Part shown: positions 16,998 to 26,418 of the stretch, piece by piece
How the letters are laid out: every line of letters begins with the position of its first letter
Numbering within the stretch: position 1 is the stretch's first letter
Assembly: GCA_900318335.1 (NCBI GenBank)
Contig: ONKF01000012.1
Location: forward strand, 1-64,000
Length of the DNA: 64,000 nucleotides
Source of the DNA: an uncultured Prevotellaceae bacterium
GTDB taxonomy: Bacteria; Bacteroidota; Bacteroidia; Bacteroidales; Muribaculaceae
Direction of reading: 5' to 3'
Notes under the pieces: generated by a model
What the model saw: the letters and a program-made list of their open reading frames with translations, nothing else
Databases searched by the model: none
What the model was told of the DNA's origin: nothing
Made by a program: the position numbers and the translations under genes

Positions 16998-17492
16998 ATG
17001 AGTCAGAAATATCCTGTCATCATATTACGTCCGCATAGATTACAGATCGTGGTGGAGAACATGGGAAGCATCCTTTGTTTAGCTCTCTTCCTTGTTCTTG
17101 CCGGGTGGGACGGTTTGCTCCCAGAAGCGTTGTTCCCGTTTCTGATGACCGCAGCAGCCATACTGCTGGCAAACCTTTTTTGCAAGTATCTGTATCTGAG
17201 TCGTGTCCGCTACACCATCAATGAGGAACAGCTTCAATATGAATATGGCATCTTCTCCATTCAGAGAGACTACATTGAATTGTACCGCGTGGTCGATTAC
17301 AGCGAGCAACGCAGTTTTCCACAGAGGCTTTTCAGCCTGAAGACCGTGAGTATCTACAGTGGCGACAAGACTTGTCCCCGTCTGGATGTCGTGGGTATCC
17401 GCAATCAGACGGATCTCATCAAGGTCATACGGGAACGAGTAGAGTATAACAAGAAAAAACGCAATATTCATGAGTTTACGAATATCCGATAG
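16998..17492 (+). CDS. bacterial PH-domain (YdbS/YdbT-like) membrane protein
   Basis: 164 residues. Two transmembrane helices at about 16-36 and 45-65 (LCLALFLVLAGW; FLMTAAAILLANLF) are followed by a bPH_2 domain, seen in YTINEEQLQYEYGIF, QRDYIELYRVVDY and LFSLKTVSIYSGD. It starts 2 bp after the primase gene and overlaps the next gene by 23 bp. Membrane-anchored PH-like domains of this kind occur in several Bacteroidales mobile elements; the ligand is unknown. It ends TNIR. Confidence 0.75.
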   Translation: MSQKYPVIILRPHRLQIVVENMGSILCLALFLVLAGWDGLLPEALFPFLMTAAAILLANLFCKYLYLSRVRYTINEEQLQYEYGIFSIQRDYIELYRVVDYSEQRSFPQRLFSLKTVSIYSGDKTCPRLDVVGIRNQTDLIKVIRERVEYNKKKRNIHEFTNIR

Positions 17493-18249
17493 ATTCCGCA
17501 AAAAAACCAAGAAGAACAGTACGCTTCCTCCGTTAGGCGACAGTTCTGTAAAGCGGTGGCTTATTGTATCGTTGATGTCACTCATCCTTTGGGTGGTCAG
17601 CTGTCAGCGTGGCTATTGTCAGATAGTCACATCCAATCCGGGTGAGTACACTATCCTTGCTACAGGCAATGCACTCATCAACAATACCGTGAAGTCGGAG
17701 ACCAAGGCAGAACGAGAGACCGCCGAATTGCAGAATGCGATGGCGGGAGAGTTCACCAAGATGGCCGAATGGGAACGTCAGTATAATTCCTATCTGAAAA
17801 CCGCTACCGGGTACGCCTCAGCCATCAAGGCTGCCACCCATATCTATGACGATGGCGTAAGGGTGCTGATTACCCTGAACAAACTTCGTCAGTCGGCAAA
17901 CAATAATCCCCAGGGTGTGGTGGCCACGCTTGACATGAATAACCTATATATGGAAACGGTTACGGAAATTGTCAGTGTCTTCACTTTGTTAAAAAATGCC
18001 GTTGCCAAGGGAGGAGAAGAGAATATGCTTACAGGTTCGGAGCGTTCCCAGACCTTATGGGAACTGGAGGACAAGCTTTCCGCTTTCTCCCACAAACTCC
18101 AGCTGCTCTATTTCAGCATCCGTCATTACAGGATGGCCGATGTATGGAATAGGGTCACGGCAGGGATGATAGAACGCAACAAGAGCCAAATCGCCCAGCA
18201 GTCCTTATCTCACTGGCGCAGATATGCCCGTGAGGTCACTATACACTAA
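17470..18249 (+). CDS. secreted helical transfer protein, TraI/VirB5-like (tentative)
   Basis: 259 residues. An N-terminal export signal around residues 22-45 (WLIVSLMSLILWVVSC) has a possible lipobox at VVSC. The mature part is almost entirely helical and Gln/Ala-rich, with coiled-coil character, for example KAERETAELQNAMAGEF. Length, export signal and pairing with a similar next gene recall CTnDOT TraI/TrbJ-type or VirB5 pilus-associated proteins. Sequence identity to them is not evident to me, so this is an analogy. The start overlaps the PH-domain gene by 23 bp. Confidence 0.6.
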   Translation: MSLRISDRFRKKTKKNSTLPPLGDSSVKRWLIVSLMSLILWVVSCQRGYCQIVTSNPGEYTILATGNALINNTVKSETKAERETAELQNAMAGEFTKMAEWERQYNSYLKTATGYASAIKAATHIYDDGVRVLITLNKLRQSANNNPQGVVATLDMNNLYMETVTEIVSVFTLLKNAVAKGGEENMLTGSERSQTLWELEDKLSAFSHKLQLLYFSIRHYRMADVWNRVTAGMIERNKSQIAQQSLSHWRRYAREVTIH

Positions 18250-18262
18250 TTACGATAGCAAG

Positions 18263-18958
18263 ATGAGAAATACCATATATATCCTATCGCTAGTATGTCT
18301 TGTATGGCTTTCCACGAGTCCTTCTTTTGCCCAGATGGACCCGACACTGACAGCCATGATTCTGGAATACACCCAAAAGGCGAAGTCCCAGTACAATACC
18401 CAGCTGGAGACAATGGCTGTTGAGACGGAAGGACATGTTTGGCTCAAACAGGAGGTAGAAGCCACAAAGAACTACCAGCAGCAGTTTGATCGCTATATCA
18501 GCACTTTCAGGGGCATCCTCTCATACGCTGCACAGGTCTATGGCTTCTATTACGAGGTCAATCACTTGACAGAGAACATGGGGCGCCTCTCCAGACAGAT
18601 AGGTGATACCCCAGTCAATGCCGTTGCAGTGGCCTTGCATCATAACCGTAATGACATCTATGTGGACATCATCAACCGCAGTATAGGCATCGTTAACACC
18701 ATCCGTCAAGTGTGTATCGACACAAAAATGACGGAGAAACAGCGCATAGAACTTGTGTTTTCCATACGTCCGCAACTGCAACAGATGAACAGAAAACTTG
18801 CCATGCTCACCAAACTGGTGCGTTGCACAACAATGGCACAGGTGTGGTACGAGATAGAATATCAGTCGCTCCCACACAGGGAAGGCAAAGCGGGAATCGT
18901 GGAAGAATGCCTCGAAACCTGGCGCGTGAATGGTCAAAATGTTAAACCTAGAAGATGA
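18263..18958 (+). CDS. secreted helical transfer protein (paired with upstream gene)
   Basis: About 231 residues from ATG 18263, 13 bp after the previous stop; an upstream in-frame Met at 18224 overlaps that gene and would bury the signal peptide. The signal peptide MRNTIYILSLVCLVWLS is cleaved after SFA. The mature protein is helical and Gln-rich, resembling the upstream gene in size and composition. The two may be paralogous periplasmic or channel-tip components. It ends QNVKPRR. The next gene begins 1 bp after its stop. Confidence 0.65.
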   Translation: MRNTIYILSLVCLVWLSTSPSFAQMDPTLTAMILEYTQKAKSQYNTQLETMAVETEGHVWLKQEVEATKNYQQQFDRYISTFRGILSYAAQVYGFYYEVNHLTENMGRLSRQIGDTPVNAVAVALHHNRNDIYVDIINRSIGIVNTIRQVCIDTKMTEKQRIELVFSIRPQLQQMNRKLAMLTKLVRCTTMAQVWYEIEYQSLPHREGKAGIVEECLETWRVNGQNVKPRR

Positions 18959-19654
18959 ATGACTATGGGATGGTTATCATTAGCTACAAGAATACTGCCC
19001 AAGGTATGGAGGGCGGGCACAAAGGCCACTTCCAGCCTCTGGCGTGGAGGAAGTGCCGTATTGGGAACTAGTGGCAAGGTGCTGTCCGTTGCTGCGAAGA
19101 ATCCGAAGACTACAGTCGCCGCAGGTGTGGCTTCATTTGCCGGATGGCGTATGCTCGATCATCCAGAGGAGAGTGCAGGCACCGCAGTCGGCAAGACAGT
19201 AAGGAGCGGAGTCGATGGCTCTGGCGATTTTCTCCATGATGCTGTCAATGGTTTTACGGGAGAAGAGACTGTCGAGGAGGTCAAGGACACTACCACCCAT
19301 GTTGTCAATGATTTAAAAGAAACTGTCGCTGAGCAGAAGAACGTCCTCGGTTCCCTCGGAAACACATTGCAGGAACTTGGCTCCTCTATCGGGAATCTGT
19401 TAGGTTCTGGCATCAACATGATTTCCAATCTCTTCGCTAACATCAGCAACGGCAGGATTTCCGGTCTTGGCATCGGTGGCCTCATAGCCGCTTCTTACAT
19501 GATGTTTGGACGAACAGGCTTGCTGGGTAAGATCGGCGGTGCACTGCTTGCCACGATGCTCATCGGCGGCACTTCTCGTCAGCAGACACAGACAGTCGGT
19601 CTGGAAACAAACCAGCAGCAGTCACATGAACAACAGCATATGATAAGAAGATAA
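18959..19654 (+). CDS. hypothetical membrane protein with Gly-rich hydrophobic segments
   Basis: 231 residues. An amphipathic N-terminus leads to a moderately hydrophobic segment near residue 50 (TTVAAGVASFAGWRML). A Thr/Val/Glu-rich middle follows, then two Gly-rich hydrophobic segments (about 160-210: IGGLIAASYMMFG, KIGGALLATMLIGG). The tail is Gln-rich and ends QQHMIRR. No family recognised. Its position after two exported proteins suggests an inner-membrane part of the transfer machinery. Confidence 0.6.
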   Translation: MTMGWLSLATRILPKVWRAGTKATSSLWRGGSAVLGTSGKVLSVAAKNPKTTVAAGVASFAGWRMLDHPEESAGTAVGKTVRSGVDGSGDFLHDAVNGFTGEETVEEVKDTTTHVVNDLKETVAEQKNVLGSLGNTLQELGSSIGNLLGSGINMISNLFANISNGRISGLGIGGLIAASYMMFGRTGLLGKIGGALLATMLIGGTSRQQTQTVGLETNQQQSHEQQHMIRR

Positions 19655-19713
19655 ATGATTAGCACCGTTTCCTGAAACCACAATCGAATTTATAGACATT
19701 TAAATCATACGTT

Positions 19714-20574
19714 ATGGATTACGTACAAGCAATGAACCTGCATTCGCCAAGCGGTTATGCCATGCCGTTTGAGGCAGATGAACATACCCCTTTGGAAATC
19801 ACCAGTGGGTATGGGGCACAGGTAAATCCCCGTACAGGAGAAGAAACCTTTAACCATGGCATGGATTTCCGTGTGCGCCGTGGCACATGGTTAAAAGCCC
19901 TTGCGACAGGTGTCGTGACTGGCATAGCCAGTGACTTGAAAAGTGGTTTTAACATCACAATCAACTATCCCAATTATGCGGATGGCAGGAAAAGTTCCTA
20001 TGACGTGGTTTATTCCCATATCAGTGAATCCCTCTGCAATTTCGGGAAAAATGTTAAAGCCGGTGACAATGTGGCACGTTGCGACGGTCATCTGCATCTA
20101 GAGGCGCGCTTCAACGGAGAAGAGACCAATCCCCTGGAGTTCCTGACCATGCTACGTGACAATCTGGTGATGAACAGTCAGACTCAGATGGAAGGCAGTA
20201 ATCCTGAGATCGCCACCCTTGACCTCGATGTGCATACTCCATACGATCATCAGCAGGGTGAGATAGACCAACTTATATACCATTACTTCGGAGATTACAT
20301 GACAGACATCTTCCGGGGTCGCTACCATGTGCCTGGTCCTACAGAACAGGGGCTGCGTGAAGTGATTACCGAAGGGGCCAGTAGTGGAGCATTTTACGAA
20401 CATGCTCCAAGTATGCTCAATCCACTTGGTCTTGGTCGCAGGAGCTGTTCCATCATTGAGCGTGTACAGACCATCCTGATAACAGACTTCCTGAATTATC
20501 TGGCTTTAATGCACAGTGTATTCCTGTCATCCATGAGTGAGATCGAAAAAAAAAAGCTGTTGACAGGGCTGTAG
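19714..20574 (+). CDS. M23 peptidase domain protein (pre-frameshift product)
   Basis: 286 residues in the zero frame. A LytM/M23 domain covers residues about 20-150: ITSGYGAQVNPRTGEE, FNHGMDF (HxxxD zinc ligands), VVYSHI and CDGHLHLEARF (HxH). No signal peptide is evident, unlike the other M23 gene. The frame ends shortly after a run of ten A at 20546-20555 that contains the slippery heptamer A AAA AAG in the correct phase. A -1 shift there joins the downstream frame and gives a protein of about 391 residues ending at 20888. The short form may be an alternative product or the site may be a plain frameshift. Confidence 0.75.
   Translation: MDYVQAMNLHSPSGYAMPFEADEHTPLEITSGYGAQVNPRTGEETFNHGMDFRVRRGTWLKALATGVVTGIASDLKSGFNITINYPNYADGRKSSYDVVYSHISESLCNFGKNVKAGDNVARCDGHLHLEARFNGEETNPLEFLTMLRDNLVMNSQTQMEGSNPEIATLDLDVHTPYDHQQGEIDQLIYHYFGDYMTDIFRGRYHVPGPTEQGLREVITEGASSGAFYEHAPSMLNPLGLGRRSCSIIERVQTILITDFLNYLALMHSVFLSSMSEIEKKKLLTGL
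20550..20556 (+). other. A AAA AAG slippery heptamer (-1 frameshift / slippage site)
   Basis: In the M23 gene's reading frame the codons are gaa aaa aaa aag ctg, so A_AAA_AAG is in the X_XXY_YYZ phase used by dnaX. After a -1 slip translation continues gct gtt gac in the frame that is open to 20888. A possible weak stem, ggct/agcc, follows about 12 nt downstream. The A10 tract would also favour transcriptional slippage. Confidence 0.55.
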
Positions 20575-20597
20575 AAAGCCAGGGTGTTCTCGACCCG

Positions 20598-20888
20598 TTG
20601 GCCGACTTTGAGATAGACATCCAAAGCTTCGACATCCAACGGACAGTCAGTGTCTATCCAGACAGAGACGGCATTATATGGTGGACGAAGGCATGGTTCA
20701 ACGGGCGCAAGAAAGGGGAACGAGCTATTGAGATAACGAGAGCACTCGCCATCAAGTTCATCCATGATGATATCCAGAAAGACGAATGGCTTGAAGAGTT
20801 CTTCCCCAAACAGATGGCGGTTCTCCATGCGGCGCTGGAACAGACAAGAGAACAGGTAATCAACCAATATAAGCAAACAGCAGTATAA
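20598..20888 (+). CDS. C-terminal extension reached by -1 frameshift
   Basis: A 96-residue reading frame by its own ATG, but open back through the slippery run. Read as an extension it contributes about 110 residues beginning AVDRAVESQGVLDPLADFEI and containing VYPDRDGIIWWTKAWFNGRKKG and a helical end. It lacks an independent ribosome-binding site and its first residues read naturally from the -1 frame. It ends 2 bp before the next gene. No domain recognised. Confidence 0.55.
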   Translation: MADFEIDIQSFDIQRTVSVYPDRDGIIWWTKAWFNGRKKGERAIEITRALAIKFIHDDIQKDEWLEEFFPKQMAVLHAALEQTREQVINQYKQTAV

Positions 20889-20890
20889 TA

Positions 20891-22588
20891 ATGGCAGAAC
20901 AGAAAGACATCTTTCTATCCACGGTCGTACCTATCATGGATAAGGTGCGTGATGACCTCAGCAGAAAACAAGCTGCCGAGTATGGCCGTCATGCTTCATC
21001 CTTTGGTGCTGTCATGGCAGGTGCGGCTGGACCGGACGGTGGCATGGCAAGTATGGATGCTTACAATGCGACCATCTGTTATATAGGCAAATGGAACAGC
21101 AAGACGGTGGATGATTTCATTGATATGGTCAAGTCGGAACTGAAGAAGAAAGGGATTACAGTCGATGCTGTCATGGAGAAGAGGATGATAGACCATCTTA
21201 TCAAACAGCAGATGCCCAAGTCCACTGCCGATTATATCCTTCGAAAGGCCGCCCAAGGCTCGATATTCTATATGCAGCAACGTGCCAGGACTTCTTCCCT
21301 TCAAGACCATATCGACAAGGAAGGAGAGCGACGCTATCATCCATCCTTGGCATCAGAGATTACCGGCAACATCCTGTCATGGGCATCTAATGCCGCTTCC
21401 ACTGGTGGCTTTGGCGGTTTTTGGGGACAGACTGTTTTAGACCTTGCCGTTGAGGGCAGCTCCCAACTCGCCCCAGGGCAGCAAGAGAAATATCTTGCAG
21501 AACAGAAAGCGCTGGCAAAAAAAGAAGTGGCAGCTGCCACCAAGCAGAAAGCAGCCATCCCCAAATGGATGCTCACACAGATGGGTTTTGAGCGAATCAG
21601 CGACGCTTCAGACAAACAGCTTGCGATCGCAGCAAATTGGGCCAAGTCCAATGCGGACATCTATCGAAAGAGGGTGGATGCCGCCGTCAAGGAGGGAAAT
21701 CGTACTGTCAAAGCCTCAGGCAAAGGAACTGAAATATCCGTTTCAGATGCTACCATACGCGCCATGCAGTATGAAGCGTTTGTTCATGCCATCAAGAAAG
21801 AGCAGTCTGCAAGAAAAGAAGCATCTCAGGTTGCAGCAACCCCAAAAACAGATCGTGTTGCCAAAGCCGATGTGTCGCCAGCTGCTCAAACAGATAATGC
21901 GCAGCAGACCACGCAGGCAGTAAATGCTGCCAAGTCAGATAATGAAACTATTGAATCCGCCCATCCGCAAAGTATAGGGAACTATAGTGGTTGGATCAAC
22001 CTGCTTGATTCCCTCGGCCTTGCCGGATCTGGCGATACTTTCAGACATCTTGGTCTGACGCTGGCCACCTTGCCTGACATGCTATTAGGGGTATTTACAG
22101 GAAAGACCAGATCGGTTGGCTTGAACAAAAGTACCATGATGCCTTTAGCTGCCCTTATTGGTGGCACATTTATCAAAAATCCACTTCTGAAAATACCTTT
22201 GATGCTCTATGGCGGAGCCAATCTGGTTAACAAGGTCGGTCAGGAGGCTTTGGCCGACTACAGACAGGAACATGGCATCATGTCATTAGTAACCCGCTAT
22301 AAGCAATATCCCGACGAAGAACTCAATCCCAGAATTGGCAATCCCCATGTCGAAGGCAATGTGCTGATTGTGGATATTGACCATGTCCCCAGAATTGTCA
22401 CCATGCCGCCAACATTGGCTGACGCTTACCAGAGTGGGGCAATTCCGTTGAACACCCTTGCCAATCATATCCTTGCAAAGTCCGAGCAGATGCAGCAGAC
22501 AATTAACAAGGAACAAGAACCTCAGGTTGACGCTTCTCGGAAGTATGAGCAAAGACAACAGCGTGAGCAAGTACGTGGAATCAGATAA
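20891..22588 (+). CDS. large hypothetical transfer-region protein (565 aa)
   Basis: The N-terminal ~130 residues are helical. A Gly/Ala-rich segment near 155-190 (SWASNAASTGGFGGFWGQ) follows, then an Ala/Lys/Gln-rich low-complexity region (about 200-360) of coiled-coil type. Around residues 395-450 are hydrophobic stretches that could be membrane segments (GLTLATLPDMLLGVF; MPLAALIGGTF). The C-terminus is Gln/Glu/Arg-rich and ends QVRGIR. No family recognised. It sits in the middle of the operon with 2-45 bp gaps to its neighbours. It may be a mating-channel or DNA-associated structural protein. Confidence 0.6.
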   Translation: MAEQKDIFLSTVVPIMDKVRDDLSRKQAAEYGRHASSFGAVMAGAAGPDGGMASMDAYNATICYIGKWNSKTVDDFIDMVKSELKKKGITVDAVMEKRMIDHLIKQQMPKSTADYILRKAAQGSIFYMQQRARTSSLQDHIDKEGERRYHPSLASEITGNILSWASNAASTGGFGGFWGQTVLDLAVEGSSQLAPGQQEKYLAEQKALAKKEVAAATKQKAAIPKWMLTQMGFERISDASDKQLAIAANWAKSNADIYRKRVDAAVKEGNRTVKASGKGTEISVSDATIRAMQYEAFVHAIKKEQSARKEASQVAATPKTDRVAKADVSPAAQTDNAQQTTQAVNAAKSDNETIESAHPQSIGNYSGWINLLDSLGLAGSGDTFRHLGLTLATLPDMLLGVFTGKTRSVGLNKSTMMPLAALIGGTFIKNPLLKIPLMLYGGANLVNKVGQEALADYRQEHGIMSLVTRYKQYPDEELNPRIGNPHVEGNVLIVDIDHVPRIVTMPPTLADAYQSGAIPLNTLANHILAKSEQMQQTINKEQEPQVDASRKYEQRQQREQVRGIR

Positions 22589-22633
22589 TGTTTTCATTCA
22601 CAATATTTTCAACCATTAAATGATACGATTATT

Positions 22634-24763
22634 ATGGCAGAAGAAACTATCCAGAAAAAATCTGGCGCGGAACGTCAAGCGGCGTTCCTGATTTCGGCAC
22701 TCGAAAAGGCCAGCCAGAATGATGGCGTCCTCTTGAACGGCACCATGAAGCAAGCCCCTCGTTTCTACGACAAAGGTTTGCGTGTGAATCCAGTCAACGC
22801 CCTTGTCATGGCCATTCATAGTGACCAGGCAGGGTACAAGACCAACAGTTACGTAATGTTCAACGACACGAAGAACCGCGGAGAAGCCATCCGTAAAGGA
22901 GAAACTGGTGTGCCATTCGTGTGGACGAACAACAGTGAGTATATCAACAAAGAGAATCCAGAGGACAAGATCAGCAGGGCGGAATACAAGCAGCTGCCGG
23001 AGTCAGATCAGGCCCGCTACAAACCCAATCCCAGGGAAGATGTCTATGTGCTCTTCAACATTGACCAAACGACGATGCCAAGCGTTCACAGGGAAGACTA
23101 TGACAAGCATGTCGCCCAATTCGGTGGTATGGACGGAGGATTACAGGAAACCTATCTCGACAAGGATGACAAGGCGAAGCGTATGAGTGTGAACCAGTTC
23201 ATCCTTAACATGCGTGATAATCTTGTGCCTATCCGCAAGGATGCCACAGGCATAGCCCACTATGACGGCAAACGTGACACCATTTACATTCCTGCCCAGA
23301 AAAATTTCCCGACCTATGGTGACTATGTGCAGGAAGTCGCCCGTCAGGTCGCCCATGCCACAGGTATCACAGGTCGGCTCAACCGTGATAGAGGCACACA
23401 GCAAAAAGAAACTATCGTTGAGGAACTGGCTTCAGCGGTTAAGATGCTTGACTTCGGTATGACCGCCAAGCTGCGCCCGGAAACCATGAAAGATCTTCCT
23501 GCTATCATTGAACGGATGAAGGAGAATCCTCAATATGCGAAGGAGGTCATGCGCGACGTCAATCGCACCGTCGGGATGATCAAGAAGGCTGAGAGTGGCG
23601 AAAAGATACAGATTATCGAGAGCCCAAGCGAGAAGCGTCAGCAGGAGTGGGCTGCACAGTTCCCGATAGAGCAGGTGCCAGAGAAGTTCAATGCTGTTGT
23701 CATGTTGAAAGATGATGAAGGGAAATGGGCACTTGCCGCAAAGCCTGACAGCCAACCTGTATTTACCGTTCATCCGTCTAAAGAAGATGTCAGCCTGTAT
23801 TTCGATGTCATCAAAAACGACCATGATGAAGCCCATGTGCAGGAGTTCCGTACGCAGATGGCTCAGAAGTACTATTCCATGCTCTCCAAGGGTGAGGCTC
23901 AGCCAATCAACCTCTTCAAGAGCCAAGCCAGTCAGGAGGCTTTAGATCTTATCTCTAAGGTCAATGCGTTCAAGACCAAAGACTCCCAAATGCTCCTTGT
24001 CGCCACAATTGGCGGTGAGAAACAGAGACCCGTCTATGTCAGTCAGGATCAGTGGCAACGACTTTGGCTTGCGGATGACAAGCAAGACTATAAGACCCAT
24101 CTGGCTGCCACACTCTATTCTGATGTGTTGACGGGTAAACTGGAAGCCATGAAACAGGCTACATCTCCTAAAGTTGATGGCACTCCACTGCATGAAGAGC
24201 AGGAGCAACGTGATAGCCGTCAACAGGTTGCTCAGACCGAAAACGAGAAGAAACAGGAGGAAGGCCGCCGTAATTCCCCGGAACAAAAAGAGAAAGAGCG
24301 CCAGGAAGAGAAAGCCAAGGAAGAAGCAACCAAGGCAGAGACAAAAGCTGTAGCTGCCGTTGCCCTGTCACCGATGATGAAGCAGTTCATGGATTTAAAG
24401 AGCAAGCATCCCGACGCCCTTCTTCTGTTCCGTGTCGGTGACTTCTACGAGACCTACCAACAGGATGCACGCAGAGCGTCTGAGGTGTTGGGTATTACGC
24501 TCACCAGGAGCAACAGTTATAAAGGGCCCGACGGCAAAGCAGCTGAAATGGCCGGTTTCCCGCATCATGCCCTTGACACTTATTTGCCCAAACTGGTTCG
24601 TGCCGGAGAGCGTGTGGCCATCTGTGACCAGCTGGAGGCTCCTCGTGCAACTACACAGCACGGTTCAGGAGAACATAAGGAAGAGGGTCAACAAGCCGTG
24701 AAGGAAATGGTCATCCCTGCACAAAAGCAGGAGGAACAGCAACCTAGAGGAATGCACAGATAA
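22634..24763 (+). CDS. ArdC-like protein with inactivated zincin domain and MutS domain I
   Basis: 709 residues. Residues about 1-150 match the ArdC N-terminal ssDNA-binding fold ([30 protein letters not shown]). Around 235-270, [10 protein letters not shown]...RLNRD...EELASAV aligns with the zincin region of ArdC proteins, but the catalytic HE of HExxH is replaced by RQ, so it should be a dead peptidase. After a Glu/Lys/Gln-rich linker, residues about 585-680 are MutS domain [17 protein letters not shown] with the mismatch-binding Phe-x-Glu kept, [10 protein letters not shown] and [10 protein letters not shown]. The rest of MutS (clamp, ATPase) is absent. It ends QPRGMHR. An intact ArdC relative is at 27064. 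Confidence 0.8.
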   Translation: MAEETIQKKSGAERQAAFLISALEKASQNDGVLLNGTMKQAPRFYDKGLRVNPVNALVMAIHSDQAGYKTNSYVMFNDTKNRGEAIRKGETGVPFVWTNNSEYINKENPEDKISRAEYKQLPESDQARYKPNPREDVYVLFNIDQTTMPSVHREDYDKHVAQFGGMDGGLQETYLDKDDKAKRMSVNQFILNMRDNLVPIRKDATGIAHYDGKRDTIYIPAQKNFPTYGDYVQEVARQVAHATGITGRLNRDRGTQQKETIVEELASAVKMLDFGMTAKLRPETMKDLPAIIERMKENPQYAKEVMRDVNRTVGMIKKAESGEKIQIIESPSEKRQQEWAAQFPIEQVPEKFNAVVMLKDDEGKWALAAKPDSQPVFTVHPSKEDVSLYFDVIKNDHDEAHVQEFRTQMAQKYYSMLSKGEAQPINLFKSQASQEALDLISKVNAFKTKDSQMLLVATIGGEKQRPVYVSQDQWQRLWLADDKQDYKTHLAATLYSDVLTGKLEAMKQATSPKVDGTPLHEEQEQRDSRQQVAQTENEKKQEEGRRNSPEQKEKERQEEKAKEEATKAETKAVAAVALSPMMKQFMDLKSKHPDALLLFRVGDFYETYQQDARRASEVLGITLTRSNSYKGPDGKAAEMAGFPHHALDTYLPKLVRAGERVAICDQLEAPRATTQHGSGEHKEEGQQAVKEMVIPAQKQEEQQPRGMHR

Positions 24764-24771
24764 AACACGTT

Positions 24772-26394
24772 ATGGCAAAATCAACATCCAGACAGCAATA
24801 CATTGACCAGTATGCGGAATACGCCATGGAACAGATGCGTCGCTATGGAATTCCCGCATCCGTGACCCTTGCGCAGGGCATCATTGAGTCAGCTAATGGC
24901 AAAAGTACACTTGCCGAGACGGCCAATAACCATTTCGGTGTGAAGGGTACATTCAATGGCGCATATGTGGTGGCCAATGATGATAAGCCCAATGAAAAGT
25001 TCAAGAAGTATGATAACGTGGGACAAAGCTATGAAGACCATTCCAAGGTACTCATGGCATCCCGTTATCAGAAATACGTCAGCAGTCTTTCACCTGACGA
25101 CTACAAAGGTTGGGCGGCAGGTATCAAGAAAGGCGGTTATGCCACGGATTCCAACTATGTGTCAACCATCGTTGGGGTCATCGAGGGCAACAATTTACAA
25201 AAGTACGACCAGATGGTGATGGAACAGATGAAACGGGAGGGGCGACAGTTCGGTGTCGCCTCCAACCCGTTGTCTGCCTCCTCTCAAGGCACCCCATCAA
25301 CGCTAAGCACCTCGCTGAGACGGACTGGATTCGATTTGGCGCAAGGGCAGTACAGCATGCCCGTCAGCCGTGACGTGTTCATGCTCGTCACCTCTCCATA
25401 CGGCCCCCGCAAAGACCCGATGGACAGGACAAAGACGCAGATACATCATGGTATTGACATCAAGACGAATAGTGATGCGGTTCTCGCTACAGAGAATAAT
25501 GGTACAATTGTCGCAGTCAATCACAACACCAATACTGGTAGCGGAAAGAGTGTGACTGTGGAATATTCCCGTGCAGATGGGAGCGCAACACGCATACAGT
25601 ACATGCACCTCTCTCATATAAACGTGCAGAAAGGTGATTCCGTCAATGCTGGCCAGAAGTTGGGGGTGTCAGGGAATACCGGCTCTCGGACAACAGGGGA
25701 ACACCTTCATTTAGGAGTCATCAATGTCTCTGCCGATGGCAAGCAGCAATGGGTCAATCCAGCTGCCTACCTTTCCGAGATCAACCAAAAGGGCAATCTT
25801 CAGAAACAGGCACAGTACAACGGCAAAGATTTATTGACACAATATCAAGCTGGAGGGAGCACGACAATGCCGTCTCAATCACAGGAACAGGCCTCACCTG
25901 ATGACTGGATGAGCAGACTGATGTCTTCTGATGATGCTGCCTTGGGATATGGACAGACGGGGAGTAATGGGAACGATGGAGGTCTCTTGGATTCCATCAT
26001 GAAGATGTTCATGACAATGCTGATGCTGACCATGCAAATGGAGAATAAGACCCAGGAGGAAAAGGTGCAGATGGTTACCGATGCGTTGGTTAACAAGCGC
26101 ATAGATCTCAGTGGCTTTACTCCGAATCTGCAATCTTCGGCATTGACCATCAAACAGGATGGCACGGCAGTTCTGACAACGGATGACGGCAAACAGCAAT
26201 ACAGTCACGAGTTGACAACAGCCGAGCAGACGCGTCTATCCCAGATACTCAACAGTGATGCAGACAATGCGACGAAACAGCAGCGCATAGGCACGATGGT
26301 CTATACCATCACATTCGCTCAGCAGGCATCTCAAAATTATGAGCAAATTGCTACGCAGCAACAGTCGCAAGAACAGACAATTCAACGTAAGTAA
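24772..26394 (+). CDS. bifunctional wall hydrolase: glucosaminidase + M23 peptidase
   Basis: 540 residues. Residues about 5-150 are a FlgJ/LytD-type N-acetylglucosaminidase: GIPASVTLAQGIIESANG (catalytic Glu), NNHFGVKG, and YEDHSKVL. Residues about 200-330 form an M23/LytM domain: SPYGPRKDPMDR, HHGIDIKT, HLSHINVQKGD and TGEHLHLG. The C-terminal third is Gln/Met-rich with a hydrophobic, Met-dense helix near 405-425. No classical signal peptide is seen, so export would need the transfer channel or another route. One protein can cut both glycan strands and cross-links, as VirB1-like enzymes do. It ends TIQRK. Confidence 0.85.
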   Translation: MAKSTSRQQYIDQYAEYAMEQMRRYGIPASVTLAQGIIESANGKSTLAETANNHFGVKGTFNGAYVVANDDKPNEKFKKYDNVGQSYEDHSKVLMASRYQKYVSSLSPDDYKGWAAGIKKGGYATDSNYVSTIVGVIEGNNLQKYDQMVMEQMKREGRQFGVASNPLSASSQGTPSTLSTSLRRTGFDLAQGQYSMPVSRDVFMLVTSPYGPRKDPMDRTKTQIHHGIDIKTNSDAVLATENNGTIVAVNHNTNTGSGKSVTVEYSRADGSATRIQYMHLSHINVQKGDSVNAGQKLGVSGNTGSRTTGEHLHLGVINVSADGKQQWVNPAAYLSEINQKGNLQKQAQYNGKDLLTQYQAGGSTTMPSQSQEQASPDDWMSRLMSSDDAALGYGQTGSNGNDGGLLDSIMKMFMTMLMLTMQMENKTQEEKVQMVTDALVNKRIDLSGFTPNLQSSALTIKQDGTAVLTTDDGKQQYSHELTTAEQTRLSQILNSDADNATKQQRIGTMVYTITFAQQASQNYEQIATQQQSQEQTIQRK

Positions 26395-26418
26395 GTATAA
26401 CATCAAAATTCAAAAACA

